A stretch of 6,913 bases of DNA, taken from a bacterium. Its GTDB lineage: Bacteria > Cyanobacteriota > Vampirovibrionia > Gastranaerophilales > Gastranaerophilaceae. The position numbers and the translations under genes are program-made. Shown one piece after another: positions 1-6,417 of this stretch (within the stretch, counting starts at the first letter, position 1; each line of letters begins with the position of its first letter). The notes below the pieces were generated by a model that ran no database searches, had not been told where the DNA came from, and saw only the letters and a program-made list of their open reading frames with translations. The stretch spans positions 1 to 6,913 of the forward strand of contig SFZC01000098.1 in assembly GCA_004558955.1 (NCBI GenBank), given 5' to 3'.

Positions 1-614
1 TGACGAGTGAAGATATTATCGCTCAAAAATACGGGTGGAAAAATTTGCCGATAGCCTACTATATCGGGCATAGTGCAATGCGTGACGGTAATAAAATTAC
101 CCATGACGGTGTGAATACTATTGTTTTTGGGGTGAAAAATCCTGAAAATACGGCTGTTTCTGTTATTGAACGAGTAAAAAAATATTTTGACAAGGTTGGT
201 ATAAATTACAGAACCCCTGAGGATATGTTGAGAGCATATTGGTTAAAATTTATGCTTAATGTTTCCTCAAATCAGCCTTCTGCGATTTTGCGAATGACTT
301 TTGGCGATATGCAAAACAATTCGAAATTTTTGGAATTTATGAAACATATTATTGATGAAGTTGCAAGTATTGCAAAGGTTGAGGGGGTAAATAATACCGA
401 AACAATGTATGAGGAAGCAATGAAATCGTTTTTCTCAATGACACCTGACGGAAAAACCTCAATGCTACAAGATGTTGAAGCCGGACGTAGAACGGAAGTT
501 GAACTTTTTGCGGGAACTATAATTGGTTTTGGCAAAAGACACGGCATTCCGACCCCTTACAATATGGTTTTGAAAGAGATGTTAGAGGTGGTTCACGAGA
601 ATTACAAAAAGTAA
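1..614 (+). CDS. panE: 2-dehydropantoate 2-reductase family protein (ketopantoate reductase), 5' truncated
   Basis: The reading frame is open to the left edge (first full codon at position 3), so the gene starts outside the window. A TTG at 45 is an internal Leu codon, not a start. 203 residues are visible; the family is about 300, so most of the N-terminal NADP-binding Rossmann domain is missing. The visible part is the helical C-terminal ApbA/PanE domain. Its hallmark stretch YWLKFMLNVSSNQ has Lys at 246-248, which matches the family's catalytic lysine, and Asn at 258-260 and 270-272, which match pantoate-contacting asparagines. The segment SMLQDVEAGRRTEVE followed by GKRHGIPTP near the C-terminus is also typical. 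Members reduce 2-dehydropantoate to pantoate with NADPH in the cytoplasm, in pantothenate/CoA synthesis. Some paralogues act on other 2-oxo acids, and no pantothenate genes are nearby, so the exact substrate is inferred. rsmI follows after 21 nt, probably in the same transcript. Confidence 0.88.
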   Translation, partial: TSEDIIAQKYGWKNLPIAYYIGHSAMRDGNKITHDGVNTIVFGVKNPENTAVSVIERVKKYFDKVGINYRTPEDMLRAYWLKFMLNVSSNQPSAILRMTFGDMQNNSKFLEFMKHIIDEVASIAKVEGVNNTETMYEEAMKSFFSMTPDGKTSMLQDVEAGRRTEVELFAGTIIGFGKRHGIPTPYNMVLKEMLEVVHENYKK

Positions 615-635
615 TTTTCATGATAATATCGAGTT

Positions 636-1448
636 ATGAAAGAATTTGATTTTTATGTAGTTCCAACCCCGATTGGAAATTTGGGTGATATAACGTTAAG
701 AGCTTTGGAAGTTCTTAAAAGTGTTGATATGATTGCTTGTGAGGATAGTCGGGTTACGCAAAAAATCCTAAACCATTTTGATATTAAGACAAAATGCGTA
801 TCTTATCACAAGTACAATGAGCGTGAACGTGTAAATCAAATTATAGATATCTTGAAATCAGGTAAGAAAATGGCACTTGTGTCTGATGCGGGAACTCCGT
901 TGATTTGTGACCCCGGAAGTGTTTTGGTTAAAGAACTTCGCAATAACGGTTTTTCCATAACTTCTCTACCCGGTGCGAACGCAGTTGTCACCTTGTTGTC
1001 ACAGATTTCACGAGAAGATGAAGAATTTACCTTCGTCGGATTTTTGCCGAAAACTCAACAAAAAATTGAAGAAATTGCCACAAAACATAAATTTAACGAC
1101 TTTGTATTTTATGAGTCGCCAAATAGAATCGTCAAAACATTGGAATATATAAAAAATGTTCGTCCGAAGGCAAAAGTTGCGTTTGGCAGGGAATTGACCA
1201 AAGTGTTTGAAGAGGTTGTGGTTGATGAGATTGGAAAGGTTATTGAGCATTTGAAAAACAATGTTTCAAAAGGCGAATTTGTTTGTTTAATTTTCCGTGA
1301 TGAAAAAATTTCTGATGCCGATGAATTTTTGGACAAGGTGAAAGTCTTGCAAGAGAAAGGTTTTAGTGCAAAAGACATCTCTGTTATTTTGTCTGAATTG
1401 TATGGAATTAATAAAAATAAAATCTATAAAGTAACAGTTAGTAAATAG
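636..1448 (+). CDS. rsmI: 16S rRNA (cytidine(1402)-2'-O)-methyltransferase RsmI
   Basis: RsmI uses S-adenosylmethionine to methylate the 2'-O of C1402 in the decoding centre of 16S rRNA. The 270-residue product is near the usual length (about 280) and shows the family motifs in order: PTPIGNLGDIT at 10-20, CEDSR at 35-39, SYHKYNE at 56-62, LVSDAGTPLICDPG at 81-94, LPGANAV at 111-117, FVGFLP at 133-138, FYESPNR at 158-164, RELTKVFEE at 185-193 and KGEF at 212-215. Residues about 226-270 match the small C-terminal helical domain of RsmI (GFSAKDISVILSELYGINKNKIY), so the protein is complete. The ATG at 636 directly precedes the conserved YVVPTPIGN start of the family. Its ribosome binding site is weak (GAG at 631-633, very close to the start), which suggests translation helped by the upstream panE-type gene. 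No hairpin terminator is visible after the stop. Small deviations, such as Asn for the usual His in YESPHR, look benign. Confidence 0.96.
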   Translation: MKEFDFYVVPTPIGNLGDITLRALEVLKSVDMIACEDSRVTQKILNHFDIKTKCVSYHKYNERERVNQIIDILKSGKKMALVSDAGTPLICDPGSVLVKELRNNGFSITSLPGANAVVTLLSQISREDEEFTFVGFLPKTQQKIEEIATKHKFNDFVFYESPNRIVKTLEYIKNVRPKAKVAFGRELTKVFEEVVVDEIGKVIEHLKNNVSKGEFVCLIFRDEKISDADEFLDKVKVLQEKGFSAKDISVILSELYGINKNKIYKVTVSK

Positions 1449-1459
1449 TTGTTAATAAT

Positions 1460-1489
1460 TTGTACATTTTTTAAAATTTATGGTACAAT
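1460..1489 (+). promoter_or_regulatory. Probable sigma70-type promoter for bamA (extended -10)
   Basis: In the 84-nt gap between rsmI and bamA, TTGTAC at 1460-1465 (poor -35, first three bases match) is followed after 18 nt by TACAAT at 1484-1489. That -10 is preceded by TGG (1481-1483), an extended -10 TGn motif. Transcription would start near 1496 and give a leader of about 37 nt. The -35 and -10 are partly reverse complements of each other (TTGTAC/GTACAA), so the site is also a dyad of 6-bp arms. Whether a regulator uses this is unknown. Confidence 0.55.
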
Positions 1490-1519
1490 TTTGGTGGGCG
1501 TTGGGAGCTTTGTTTAGAT

Positions 1520-1525
1520 AAGGGA
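1520..1525 (+). promoter_or_regulatory. Ribosome binding site that fixes the TTG start of bamA
   Basis: AAGGGA lies 7 nt before the TTG at 1533. An in-frame stop at 1515-1517 rules out any start further upstream. The next ATG in frame, at 1575, would delete the first half of the signal peptide and has no ribosome binding site. This supports TTG as the initiation codon. Confidence 0.7.
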
Positions 1526-1532
1526 AAAGTTT

Positions 1533-3548
1533 TTGAATTTCAGAACAATAACAAAAAGAATAGTGATAGCAGCAATGCTTGCCGTAGCGGTACAAACTAC
1601 AGGTTTGGCGGTTGATGATGTTTGGGGCGGAATGGGTCTGTCGGAAGACGCTGTTCAGCAAAACAAAGACTATGCCGACACTGTTTTTGATAAATATACA
1701 AATTACTCTGACTCTTCAACACCTAAAATAAATAATGGTCAATATCCGACAGATTTTTCAGGTTCCCAAATTTCTGCCGATTCTTCGGATAAAGAAAACA
1801 GAAAAATTAAAAAGATTGAGTTTTATGGTCTAAATTCCGTGTCAAGTCAAGAGCTTACGGATAAAATGCAGATGAAAGAAGGCGGGAATTATTCCCGTGA
1901 GGTGCTTCAATCTGATTTGAAGGCTCTTTATGATACGGGCTATTTCACGCAAAAAATGAAGGCTATTCCTTCTAAAAATGATGACGGAACGGTTACCGTA
2001 AAAATTGTTGTGGAAGAAAATTTACCTGTAAAAGATTTCACCGTTGAAGGTAATACCGTAATTCCGATTGAAGATATCTTGGCTATACTTTCCGATATGA
2101 AAGGTAAGCCGCAAAATATTACCCAACTAAATAATGCGATTGCCCAAATTCAAGAATTGTACAATTCAAAAGGTTATATCCTTGCGAGAGTTTCGTCTTT
2201 GACGGATGACCCTGACGGTACAATTAATATCTCAATCAAAGAAGGTATTATCGACAAAATCATGATTGAAGGTAACGAAAAAACGAAAGATTACGTTATC
2301 GCTCGTAACGTTTTGACAGAACCCGGCATGATTTATAACGAAAACCTTATCAAAGAAGATTTGGTCAGGTTGTATGCTACTCAAGCGTTCAAAGATGTAA
2401 CAAGAGAGATTGAACCGAGTGAAGAAGTACCTGATGCTTACGATATTACAATAAAAATTCAAGAGCAAAGAACCGCAAGTATTTCTGTCGGTGGTGGTCT
2501 TGATACGGTTACCGGTTTGTTCGGGTCTATGGGAATTTCCGAAAATAACTTCCGTGGCAGATGTGAAAGATTATCTTTGACAGGCTTGGTTGGTACAGGT
2601 GTAATTCTGAACGATTCCTCAGTAAAAGACCACATGAATATTCAGGCTGAATTAAGCTACTTCAAACCGTATTTCTTAAATTCCGATACGTCATTGAACA
2701 GCAGATTATTCTTCCGTGATTTTGGTTCTTATCAGGTTCCGTTGGCGGTTGAAAGACGTTATGGTGCAGAAGCAACTCTTTCTCACCGTTTGAAAAAGAA
2801 CAGACACGCATCGGCATCATTTAGTTTAGGTTTGGAAAATATTGATGTTCGTGAAGGTGATGCAAACGGAATTTTGGGAATGTATAACAAATATAATATT
2901 CCGATTTCTCGCCGTGCCGAACAGTTAGAAGGCGGATTATTCTTGTCTTTAAGTCCTGCAATTATCTATGATACGAGAGATTCTGCGACTGTTACAAGAC
3001 ACGGTACCATGGCAAGTTTACGTTTTGACGAAAACTTCGGTATGAACGGCTTTGACAAGACTAACGGTAAGTTGACCGGTATGATTAAACAATATATTCC
3101 GATTGCAAAGAAATCGTCTTTGTCCTTCACGGCTAAAGGTGGGGGTACAATTCACGGGGATATTCCTGAAGTTATGTCATATCGTTTAGGTGGTCCTTAT
3201 ACTGTCAGAGGTTTCAAGATGAGCGGTGTTGGTACAGGTAACGCTTTCATCATGGGTTCTGCCGAGTTCGCAACACCTATCCCGTTCTTGGATAGAACAA
3301 GAATTGCATTCTTAAATAATATCAGATTCACACTTTGGGCTGATGCCGGTAAAGTATTTGACGGTACTTTGTCCAACAAATTGTATGACAGACCTATGGA
3401 AGCGGTTTCAGTCGGTGTCGGCTTGAAGGTATTTGTTCCGGGTATGGGACCTTTGTCTATCGACTATGGTATTCCGCTTACCAATCCGGGTAGTAACGGC
3501 TCTAAGAGAGGTTACTTCACGTTTGGTGTAGGTGATTTATTATACTAA
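1533..3548 (+). CDS. bamA: Outer membrane protein assembly factor BamA (Omp85 family), three POTRA domains
   Basis: BamA inserts beta-barrel proteins into the outer membrane. The 671-residue product starts at TTG and opens with a signal peptide (basic MNFRTITKR, then a hydrophobic run to about residue 26). A polar, Ser/Asp/Asn-rich linker covers about 27-90. Three POTRA domains follow at roughly 93-163, 166-238 and 241-312. Each begins with a pattern such as IKKIEFYGLNSVSSQEL or DFTVEGNTVIPIEDI and has the (Y)xxxGY/F helix end, for example ALYDTGYF at 131-138 and YNSKGY at 210-215. The barrel spans about 315-671. It contains YDTRDS at 479-484 and LGGPYTVRGF at 552-561, whose VRGF is the conserved loop-6 motif of Omp85 proteins, and it ends in an aromatic residue (Tyr671). 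Three POTRAs are the cyanobacterial arrangement; proteobacterial BamA usually has five. The skp-type chaperone gene follows 21 nt later, a common pairing. The alternative, a TamA-like or other Omp85 paralogue, is less likely given the skp neighbour. Confidence 0.95.
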   Translation: MNFRTITKRIVIAAMLAVAVQTTGLAVDDVWGGMGLSEDAVQQNKDYADTVFDKYTNYSDSSTPKINNGQYPTDFSGSQISADSSDKENRKIKKIEFYGLNSVSSQELTDKMQMKEGGNYSREVLQSDLKALYDTGYFTQKMKAIPSKNDDGTVTVKIVVEENLPVKDFTVEGNTVIPIEDILAILSDMKGKPQNITQLNNAIAQIQELYNSKGYILARVSSLTDDPDGTINISIKEGIIDKIMIEGNEKTKDYVIARNVLTEPGMIYNENLIKEDLVRLYATQAFKDVTREIEPSEEVPDAYDITIKIQEQRTASISVGGGLDTVTGLFGSMGISENNFRGRCERLSLTGLVGTGVILNDSSVKDHMNIQAELSYFKPYFLNSDTSLNSRLFFRDFGSYQVPLAVERRYGAEATLSHRLKKNRHASASFSLGLENIDVREGDANGILGMYNKYNIPISRRAEQLEGGLFLSLSPAIIYDTRDSATVTRHGTMASLRFDENFGMNGFDKTNGKLTGMIKQYIPIAKKSSLSFTAKGGGTIHGDIPEVMSYRLGGPYTVRGFKMSGVGTGNAFIMGSAEFATPIPFLDRTRIAFLNNIRFTLWADAGKVFDGTLSNKLYDRPMEAVSVGVGLKVFVPGMGPLSIDYGIPLTNPGSNGSKRGYFTFGVGDLLY

Positions 3549-3569
3549 TGAAATGAAATAGGAGGATTT

Positions 3570-4019
3570 ATGAAAAATATAAAAAGAATGGCTTTATTAA
3601 TCGCAGCCGGTTTGACTTTGGGGCTTTCTACTCAAGCAAATGCCGAAGTCGGTTATTTGAATTACCAAAAAGTTTTGGAAACTTATCCTGCCGCAAAACA
3701 AGCAGTGAAAGAAATTGATGCTAAAACTCTTGAATTGCAACAATTCATGGTTGACAAAGAAAGACAATACAAAGCTTTGGATACACCTTTGAAAAAACAA
3801 AACTTTGAAAACCAAACAGCAAGCGAATTGAAAGTAAAACAAGAAGCTATTTATAAACTTCAAAACGACAGACAAACTCAAATTTTGAACCAAATTCAAA
3901 ATGCTGCAAGAACAGTTATGGTTTCTCAAAAATTAGATGCCGTATTGTCTGATGAAGTTGTTTTTGTCGGCGGTGTAGATATTACCGATTTGGTTATTCA
4001 AAAATTGAACGGACAATAA
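3570..4019 (+). CDS. skp: OmpH/Skp-family periplasmic chaperone
   Basis: Skp/OmpH proteins are periplasmic trimers that hold unfolded outer-membrane proteins on their way to BamA. This 149-residue product has a clear signal peptide (MKNIKR, hydrophobic core, cleavage expected after Ala-Asn-Ala at 23-25). The mature N-terminus EVGYLNYQKVLETYPAAKQA matches the family's IGYVDxQKVLxxxPxxK strand-helix opening. Residues about 34-115 are a long charged, Gln-rich helical region, the expected coiled-coil tentacle. The C-terminal VVFVGGVDITDLVIQKLN is the usual closing strand and helix (family pattern: VxY.....DIT..VI..L). E. coli Skp is about 160 residues, so this one is slightly short but complete. 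The ATG has a strong ribosome binding site (AGGAGG at 3560-3565). It probably shares the bamA transcript and is followed by a terminator hairpin. Confidence 0.9.
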   Translation: MKNIKRMALLIAAGLTLGLSTQANAEVGYLNYQKVLETYPAAKQAVKEIDAKTLELQQFMVDKERQYKALDTPLKKQNFENQTASELKVKQEAIYKLQNDRQTQILNQIQNAARTVMVSQKLDAVLSDEVVFVGGVDITDLVIQKLNGQ

Positions 4020-4021
4020 GT

Positions 4022-4027
4022 TATAAT
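4022..4027 (+). promoter_or_regulatory. Possible -10 box for udp (weak)
   Basis: A perfect TATAAT lies just after the skp stop. No acceptable -35 sits 16-18 nt upstream; TTGAAC at 4005-4010 is only 11 nt away. If it is used, transcription would start about 8 nt before the terminator-like hairpin at 4042, so the hairpin would be part of the udp leader. In AT-rich DNA this can be chance. Confidence 0.2.
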
Positions 4028-4041
4028 TAATTAAGTAAAAC

Positions 4042-4074
4042 GGGTGAGAAGTTTTTCTTACCCATTACTTTTTT
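4042..4074 (+). terminator. Rho-independent terminator after skp
   Basis: A 9-bp stem is formed by GGGTGAGAA (4042-4050) and TTCTTACCC (4055-4063), with one G-T wobble and a GTTT loop. Six T's at 4069-4074 follow after a 5-nt gap, with more T's beyond. It would end the bamA-skp transcript. The gap between stem and T-run may make it leaky, which would allow read-through into udp. Confidence 0.75.
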
Positions 4075-4093
4075 ATTTTGATAAAGGAGAGTT

Positions 4094-4852
4094 ATGAAAT
4101 ATTCAAGTGACGGAACTCAGTATCATATCGGGCTAAGAGAAGGTGATGTCGGGGAATTTGTTATTCTTCCCGGGGACCCGAAACGTTGTGAAAAAATTGC
4201 TCAATATTTTGATAATGCAAAACTTGTTGCGGACAGACGTGAATTTGTCACATATACAGGATATTTGGACGGGGTTAAGGTTAGTGTTACCTCAACTGGT
4301 ATTGGCGGGCCGTCTGCGGCGATTGCGTTGGAAGAACTTGTAAAAGTCGGTGCAAAAACCTTTATTCGTGTTGGAACTTGTGGCGGAATGTCTATTGATG
4401 TTAAGGGTGGCGATGTTGTCGTTGCAACAGGTGCAATTAGAATGGAAGGAACAAGTAGAGAGTATGCTCCGATTGAATTTCCTGCGGTTGCTAATCTTGA
4501 GGTTACAAATGCTCTTGTTCAAGCGGCAAAAAATCTTGATTATACATATCATACGGGCGTTGTTCAATGTAAAGATTCGTTTTACGGGCAACATTCTCCT
4601 GAAACTAAACCTGTAAGTTATGAATTGACAAACAAGTGGGAAGCGTGGAAAAGATTAGGCTGTTTGGCGTCTGAAATGGAATCGGCGGCACTGTTTGTTG
4701 TTGCAAGTTATTTGGGTGTTCGTGTAGGTTCAGTATTTTTGACCGTTGCAAACCAAGAACGTGAAAAAGCAGGTTTGGAAAATCCTGTGGTTCACGATAC
4801 CGAAAAAGCGATTAAAACTGCGATTGAGGCAATTAAAATACTAAAAGGATAA
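4094..4852 (+). CDS. udp: Uridine phosphorylase
   Basis: Uridine phosphorylase splits uridine with phosphate into uracil and ribose-1-phosphate in pyrimidine nucleoside salvage (cytoplasmic, hexameric). The 252-residue product is full family length. Visible motifs include HIGL at 11-14, LPGDPKR at 25-31, REF at 49-51, STGIGGPSAAIALEEL at 67-82, FIRVGTCGG at 90-98, DSFYGQ at 161-166 and SEMESAAL at 193-200. Gly27, Arg31, Arg92 and Thr95 line up with the phosphate-site residues of the E. coli enzyme, and the EMES segment with its ribose-binding residues. The later stretch (NKWEAWKRLGCLASEMESAALF and VANQEREKAGLENP) resembles the Firmicutes-type enzymes more than E. coli Udp. After GQ the sequence reads HSPETKP, so the counterpart of E. 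coli Arg168 (uracil contact) is not obvious, and purine-nucleoside activity cannot be fully excluded. The ATG has a good ribosome binding site (AAGGAG at 4084-4089). The next gene begins 4 nt after the stop. Confidence 0.93.
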   Translation: MKYSSDGTQYHIGLREGDVGEFVILPGDPKRCEKIAQYFDNAKLVADRREFVTYTGYLDGVKVSVTSTGIGGPSAAIALEELVKVGAKTFIRVGTCGGMSIDVKGGDVVVATGAIRMEGTSREYAPIEFPAVANLEVTNALVQAAKNLDYTYHTGVVQCKDSFYGQHSPETKPVSYELTNKWEAWKRLGCLASEMESAALFVVASYLGVRVGSVFLTVANQEREKAGLENPVVHDTEKAIKTAIEAIKILKG

Positions 4853-4856
4853 AATT

Positions 4857-6341
4857 ATGTTTAGAAAAAATAGAATGGAATATGTAATTAAAACTTGTTC
4901 GGCAGAAGATGCTCAGGATTTGCAAAATCTTCTCAACGAAATGTCTATGAATGGTTGGGAGCTTTACAGTATGCACGATATCGAGGACGAAGAAACAGGT
5001 GGACAATTAAATTGCATATTTATGCGTGAGGCGAAGTCTGACGGAACTTCTGATTCTGACATAATTAATATTTCTGATTTTAAAAGTCAAATGGAAAAAA
5101 TGCTTTCTCCAAAAATGACCGAATATGAAAAATGTTTGGAAATTCAATCAAAAATCAGACACCAAAAAGAAACTATAAATAAAATTAAGGCTGAAATTGA
5201 AGGTGAAGCACCTGCATCTGTTTCCCGTAAAAAATTGAACGATAAAATTTCTGCGGGAATTAAAGAACTTGATGATTTGAAGGTTCAACTAAGTAAGGCA
5301 ACTTCGCCTGATTTGATGTACTCAAAACTTCACGAGGAAAAATTGACAATTTATTTGAGTGAAGAGTTGTTAGGCTTAATTGATTCTGATAGAGATAATG
5401 CGTGTGGCGAAGAATTGATTGCGGAAACTGTAAAATCAAGACTGCACATGACCGAAAAATATGGTTATGTAATTCCAAAAGTTGTATTCAAAGATGACGA
5501 AAACCTAAACCCTTGCGAATTTAGTATCAGAATTAGAGGAATGGAAGTTTTCACGGCGGGAGTTGTGCCAAATTCGTTGATGTTCTATGCTGACGATATT
5601 CATACCGAACATAAAATTAAAAATTCCGTTAATGCGGTTGATGCAATTACCGATAGAAAAGTTATTTGGATTGAAAAAGATAAGGCAAAAGATTTTTGGC
5701 AACATGGTGTTACGGCGTCCGAGTATATCGCAAAATCGTTGGAATACGTTGCGGTGAAATACGTTGATGATTTGTTGGATTACGAGGATATCGACAAATA
5801 TTTGGAAGTCGTAGAAAAAGAAAACGATTTTCTGATTGAAAATATTATTCCTGATTTGTTGACTTATTCTGATATCAAGTATCTTTTGACAAGTTTAATC
5901 AAGGAAAAAGTTTCAGTAAGAAATATTACTTATATTTTTGAAAAGATTAACGATTTTGCGGAAGAAGGCAGTAAGGCTGATATTTTGAATAAAGTCAGAT
6001 TGTCACTATCAAGACAAATTTGTAAGAATTATGTGAATGAAGACGGCGAATCTATCAGTGCCTTTGAATTGTCTGACAAAACTTATTCCGATATTGTCTT
6101 GAGTTGCGATGAAAGCGAAGATTCGTTGATAAAAATTGACGGAACTTTGGCGGAAAAACTTGCGACAAAAATTGTTAAAAAGGCGAAAAAATTGAATATT
6201 CATAATCCGAAATTGATTGTTCCGATGGATTACAGACAAATATTTTTCACACTGTTGTCTTTGTACGTCAATAATATTACGGTCTTGGCGTGTGAAGAAA
6301 TCGGTTGCTTGTATAAAATCGATAGCCTCGGCGAAGTGTAA
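4857..6341 (+). CDS. Soluble FlhA/SctV C-terminal (export-gate cytoplasmic) domain protein with N-terminal DUF4177-like module
   Basis: The 494-residue product has three parts. Residues about 7-58 (MEYVIKTC, then LQNLLNEMSMNGWELYSM, ending CIFMRE) resemble the small DUF4177 fold, marked by NGWEL. Residues about 74-150 are charged and helical, probably a coiled coil. Residues about 162-494 follow the cytoplasmic domain of the flagellar export gate FlhA along its whole length: YGYVIPKVVFKDDENLNPCEF and IRIRGMEVFTAGV (about 202-235), WIEKDKAKDFWQHGVTASEYI (271-291), LLTYSDIKYLLTSLIKEKVSVRNITYIFEKINDFAE (334-369), VRLSLSRQI (380-388) and a C-terminal YRQIFFTLL...ITVLACEEIG (459-483). The eight-helix membrane part of FlhA/SctV is absent, and there is no signal peptide or hydrophobic segment, so it should be cytosolic. 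FlhA_C normally docks export chaperones and substrates; the role here is unknown. The ATG is served by AAAGGA (4844-4849) inside the udp end, so it is translated as part of the udp operon. The domain match is confident, the function is not. Confidence 0.85.
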   Translation: MFRKNRMEYVIKTCSAEDAQDLQNLLNEMSMNGWELYSMHDIEDEETGGQLNCIFMREAKSDGTSDSDIINISDFKSQMEKMLSPKMTEYEKCLEIQSKIRHQKETINKIKAEIEGEAPASVSRKKLNDKISAGIKELDDLKVQLSKATSPDLMYSKLHEEKLTIYLSEELLGLIDSDRDNACGEELIAETVKSRLHMTEKYGYVIPKVVFKDDENLNPCEFSIRIRGMEVFTAGVVPNSLMFYADDIHTEHKIKNSVNAVDAITDRKVIWIEKDKAKDFWQHGVTASEYIAKSLEYVAVKYVDDLLDYEDIDKYLEVVEKENDFLIENIIPDLLTYSDIKYLLTSLIKEKVSVRNITYIFEKINDFAEEGSKADILNKVRLSLSRQICKNYVNEDGESISAFELSDKTYSDIVLSCDESEDSLIKIDGTLAEKLATKIVKKAKKLNIHNPKLIVPMDYRQIFFTLLSLYVNNITVLACEEIGCLYKIDSLGEV

Positions 6342-6361
6342 AGATATTTTTTGAGTTTTAG

Positions 6362-6393
6362 AAAGGTGTGATTTTTATAAATCATACCTTTTT
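6362..6393 (+). terminator. Rho-independent terminator of the udp-FlhA_C operon
   Basis: A 13-bp stem pairs 6362-6374 with 6379-6391 (core AAGGTGTGAT against ATCATACCTT, one G-T wobble) around a TTAT loop. The descending arm runs into TTTTT (6389-6393). It starts 20 nt after the stop codon at 6341, ideal for ending this transcript. The complementary strand has only a short T-run after the hairpin, so it is probably one-directional. Confidence 0.85.
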
Positions 6394-6417
6394 GTTGCTT
6401 AATTTCCTGTAAAATAA

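Noticed and set aside
45..614. TTG at 45 as start of the panE-type gene
   Set aside because: The frame is open upstream to the window edge, and the upstream residues (SEDIIAQKYGWKN) fit the family, so the gene is simply cut off at the left.
3597..3929. 110-codon open frame on the - strand opposite skp
   Set aside because: It is a mirror of the skp coding frame: Phe/Leu-rich translation of a Lys/Gln-rich gene, with no ribosome binding site and no recognisable motif.
4292..4616. Overlapping open frames on both strands inside udp
   Set aside because: The udp frame has unmistakable conserved motifs across this stretch; the others are out-of-frame shadows with no family features.
4857..6341. Evidence for a flagellum or type III secretion system
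   Set aside because: Only the cytoplasmic domain of FlhA is present, without the membrane part or any neighbouring export gene, so it does not show that the organism has such a system.
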